Below are positions 63,688-64,000 of a DNA stretch of 64,000 nt, one piece after another. Origin of the DNA: Desulfopila aestuarii DSM 18488 (GTDB lineage: Bacteria; Desulfobacterota; Desulfobulbia; Desulfobulbales; Desulfocapsaceae); NCBI RefSeq assembly GCF_900143695.1, contig NZ_FRFE01000016.1:79273-143272 (forward strand). The letters are read 5' to 3'. The position numbers were made by a program, and so were the translations under genes. The notes beneath the pieces are model-generated. The model saw only the letters and a list, made by a program, of their open reading frames with translations. It did not search any database and was not told where the DNA came from. Each line of letters starts with the position of its first letter. The stretch's first letter is position 1.

Positions 63688-64000
63688 TTAAACCCCACTT
63701 ATTGATTGCGGCAAAAGGAGGTCGGCGGCTTTGAGCCTGTTCGGTAGCAGCTCTTCGTAATCGCTCTGCGATTCTGCGAAAGGAAGTTTTTCGAAGATAA
63801 AACGAAGATATCTGTACGGTTCCAGGCCATTTGCTTTCGCTGATTCGACGAGACTGTAGAGGCTGGCACTAGCTGCCGCTCCGGCAGGATTACCGGCAAA
63901 GAGCCAGTTTTTGCGGCCTATCACAAACGGCCTGATGGCATTTTCAGCTGCATTATTGTCTGGGCCGACTACGCCTTGGTCAAGGTAGACGGTGAGGCGG
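63688..64000 (-). mobile_element. IS66 family transposase, C-terminal part (runs off the right edge)
   Basis: About 103 codons are visible. [40 protein letters not shown] and [20 protein letters not shown] are the IS66 TnpC C-terminal signature, with the catalytic Glu in [10 protein letters not shown]. The stop is at 63688-63690. The element's end is probably around 63677-63690 (GTATCCGCTAATTAAACCCC), but the inverted repeat cannot be matched because the other end is outside the window. Confidence 0.92.

Overview
The window looks like a chromosomal segment of a Gram-negative, largely anaerobic Desulfobacterota, most like the Desulfobulbales. This is judged from gene content only: a tungsten-type aldehyde:ferredoxin oxidoreductase, a bd-like oxidase with fused multihaem cytochrome c, bacteriohemerythrin, a GlcD/GlcF-type oxidoreductase, tryptophanase, many hybrid sensor kinases, sigma-54 regulation, and two genes that read as selenoproteins. 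Base composition is moderate. No rRNA, CRISPR array, prophage or plasmid origin was seen.

Layout. 0-10 kb: 5' part of aceE (minus), a two-gene bd-like oxidase with three c-type haem sites, murB with a membrane-anchored IscU-like gene, then a binding protein paired with a hybrid kinase. 10-16 kb: phage-shock locus (pspF divergent from pspABC, with a sigma-54 promoter), a small lipoprotein, a GNAT-nitrilase fusion, a HAD phosphatase and a hemerythrin lacking one usual ligand. 16-22.9 kb: tRNA-Met, groEL/groES, ilvE, an AI-2E-type permease and a sensor kinase. 23-30 kb: a probable diadenylate cyclase-domain protein, uvsE, a PAS-LuxR regulator, selO with an in-frame UGA at the C-terminal Cys/Sec position and a SECIS-like hairpin, an AEC permease and an Lrp regulator. 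30-37 kb: an alanine-use cassette (frameshifted ACT-PAS-sigma-54 activator, sigma-54 promoter, ald, Na+/alanine symporter) between a decayed tnaA fragment and an intact tnaA-like gene. 37-46 kb: rhomboid protease, universal stress protein, moaD-like and aor, amidohydrolase, cupin, hybrid kinase. 46-54.4 kb: two Hsp20 genes, a potassium channel, a UGA-containing methyltransferase with a SECIS-like hairpin, a flavoprotein, two DUF1538 permeases with a PII-like protein, cspA with a structured 3' region, and a DEAD-box helicase. 55-64 kb: glcD-glcF-regulator operon, PilZ protein, YceI, a b-type membrane cytochrome, flavodoxin, alpha/beta hydrolase, and a decayed end with a frameshifted small gene, a SemiSWEET remnant and a partial IS66 transposase.

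The strongest unusual signals are the two candidate selenoproteins (selO and the methyltransferase). In each, a standard gene caller would stop early at UGA, while the reading frame, family C-terminus and a hairpin just downstream argue for selenocysteine insertion. Other points worth attention are the DAC-domain protein with both catalytic motifs, the DUF1538-PII operon, the structured RNA after cspA, and the mosaic alanine/tryptophanase locus. No database search or folding program was run; family calls rest on recognised motifs and gene context.
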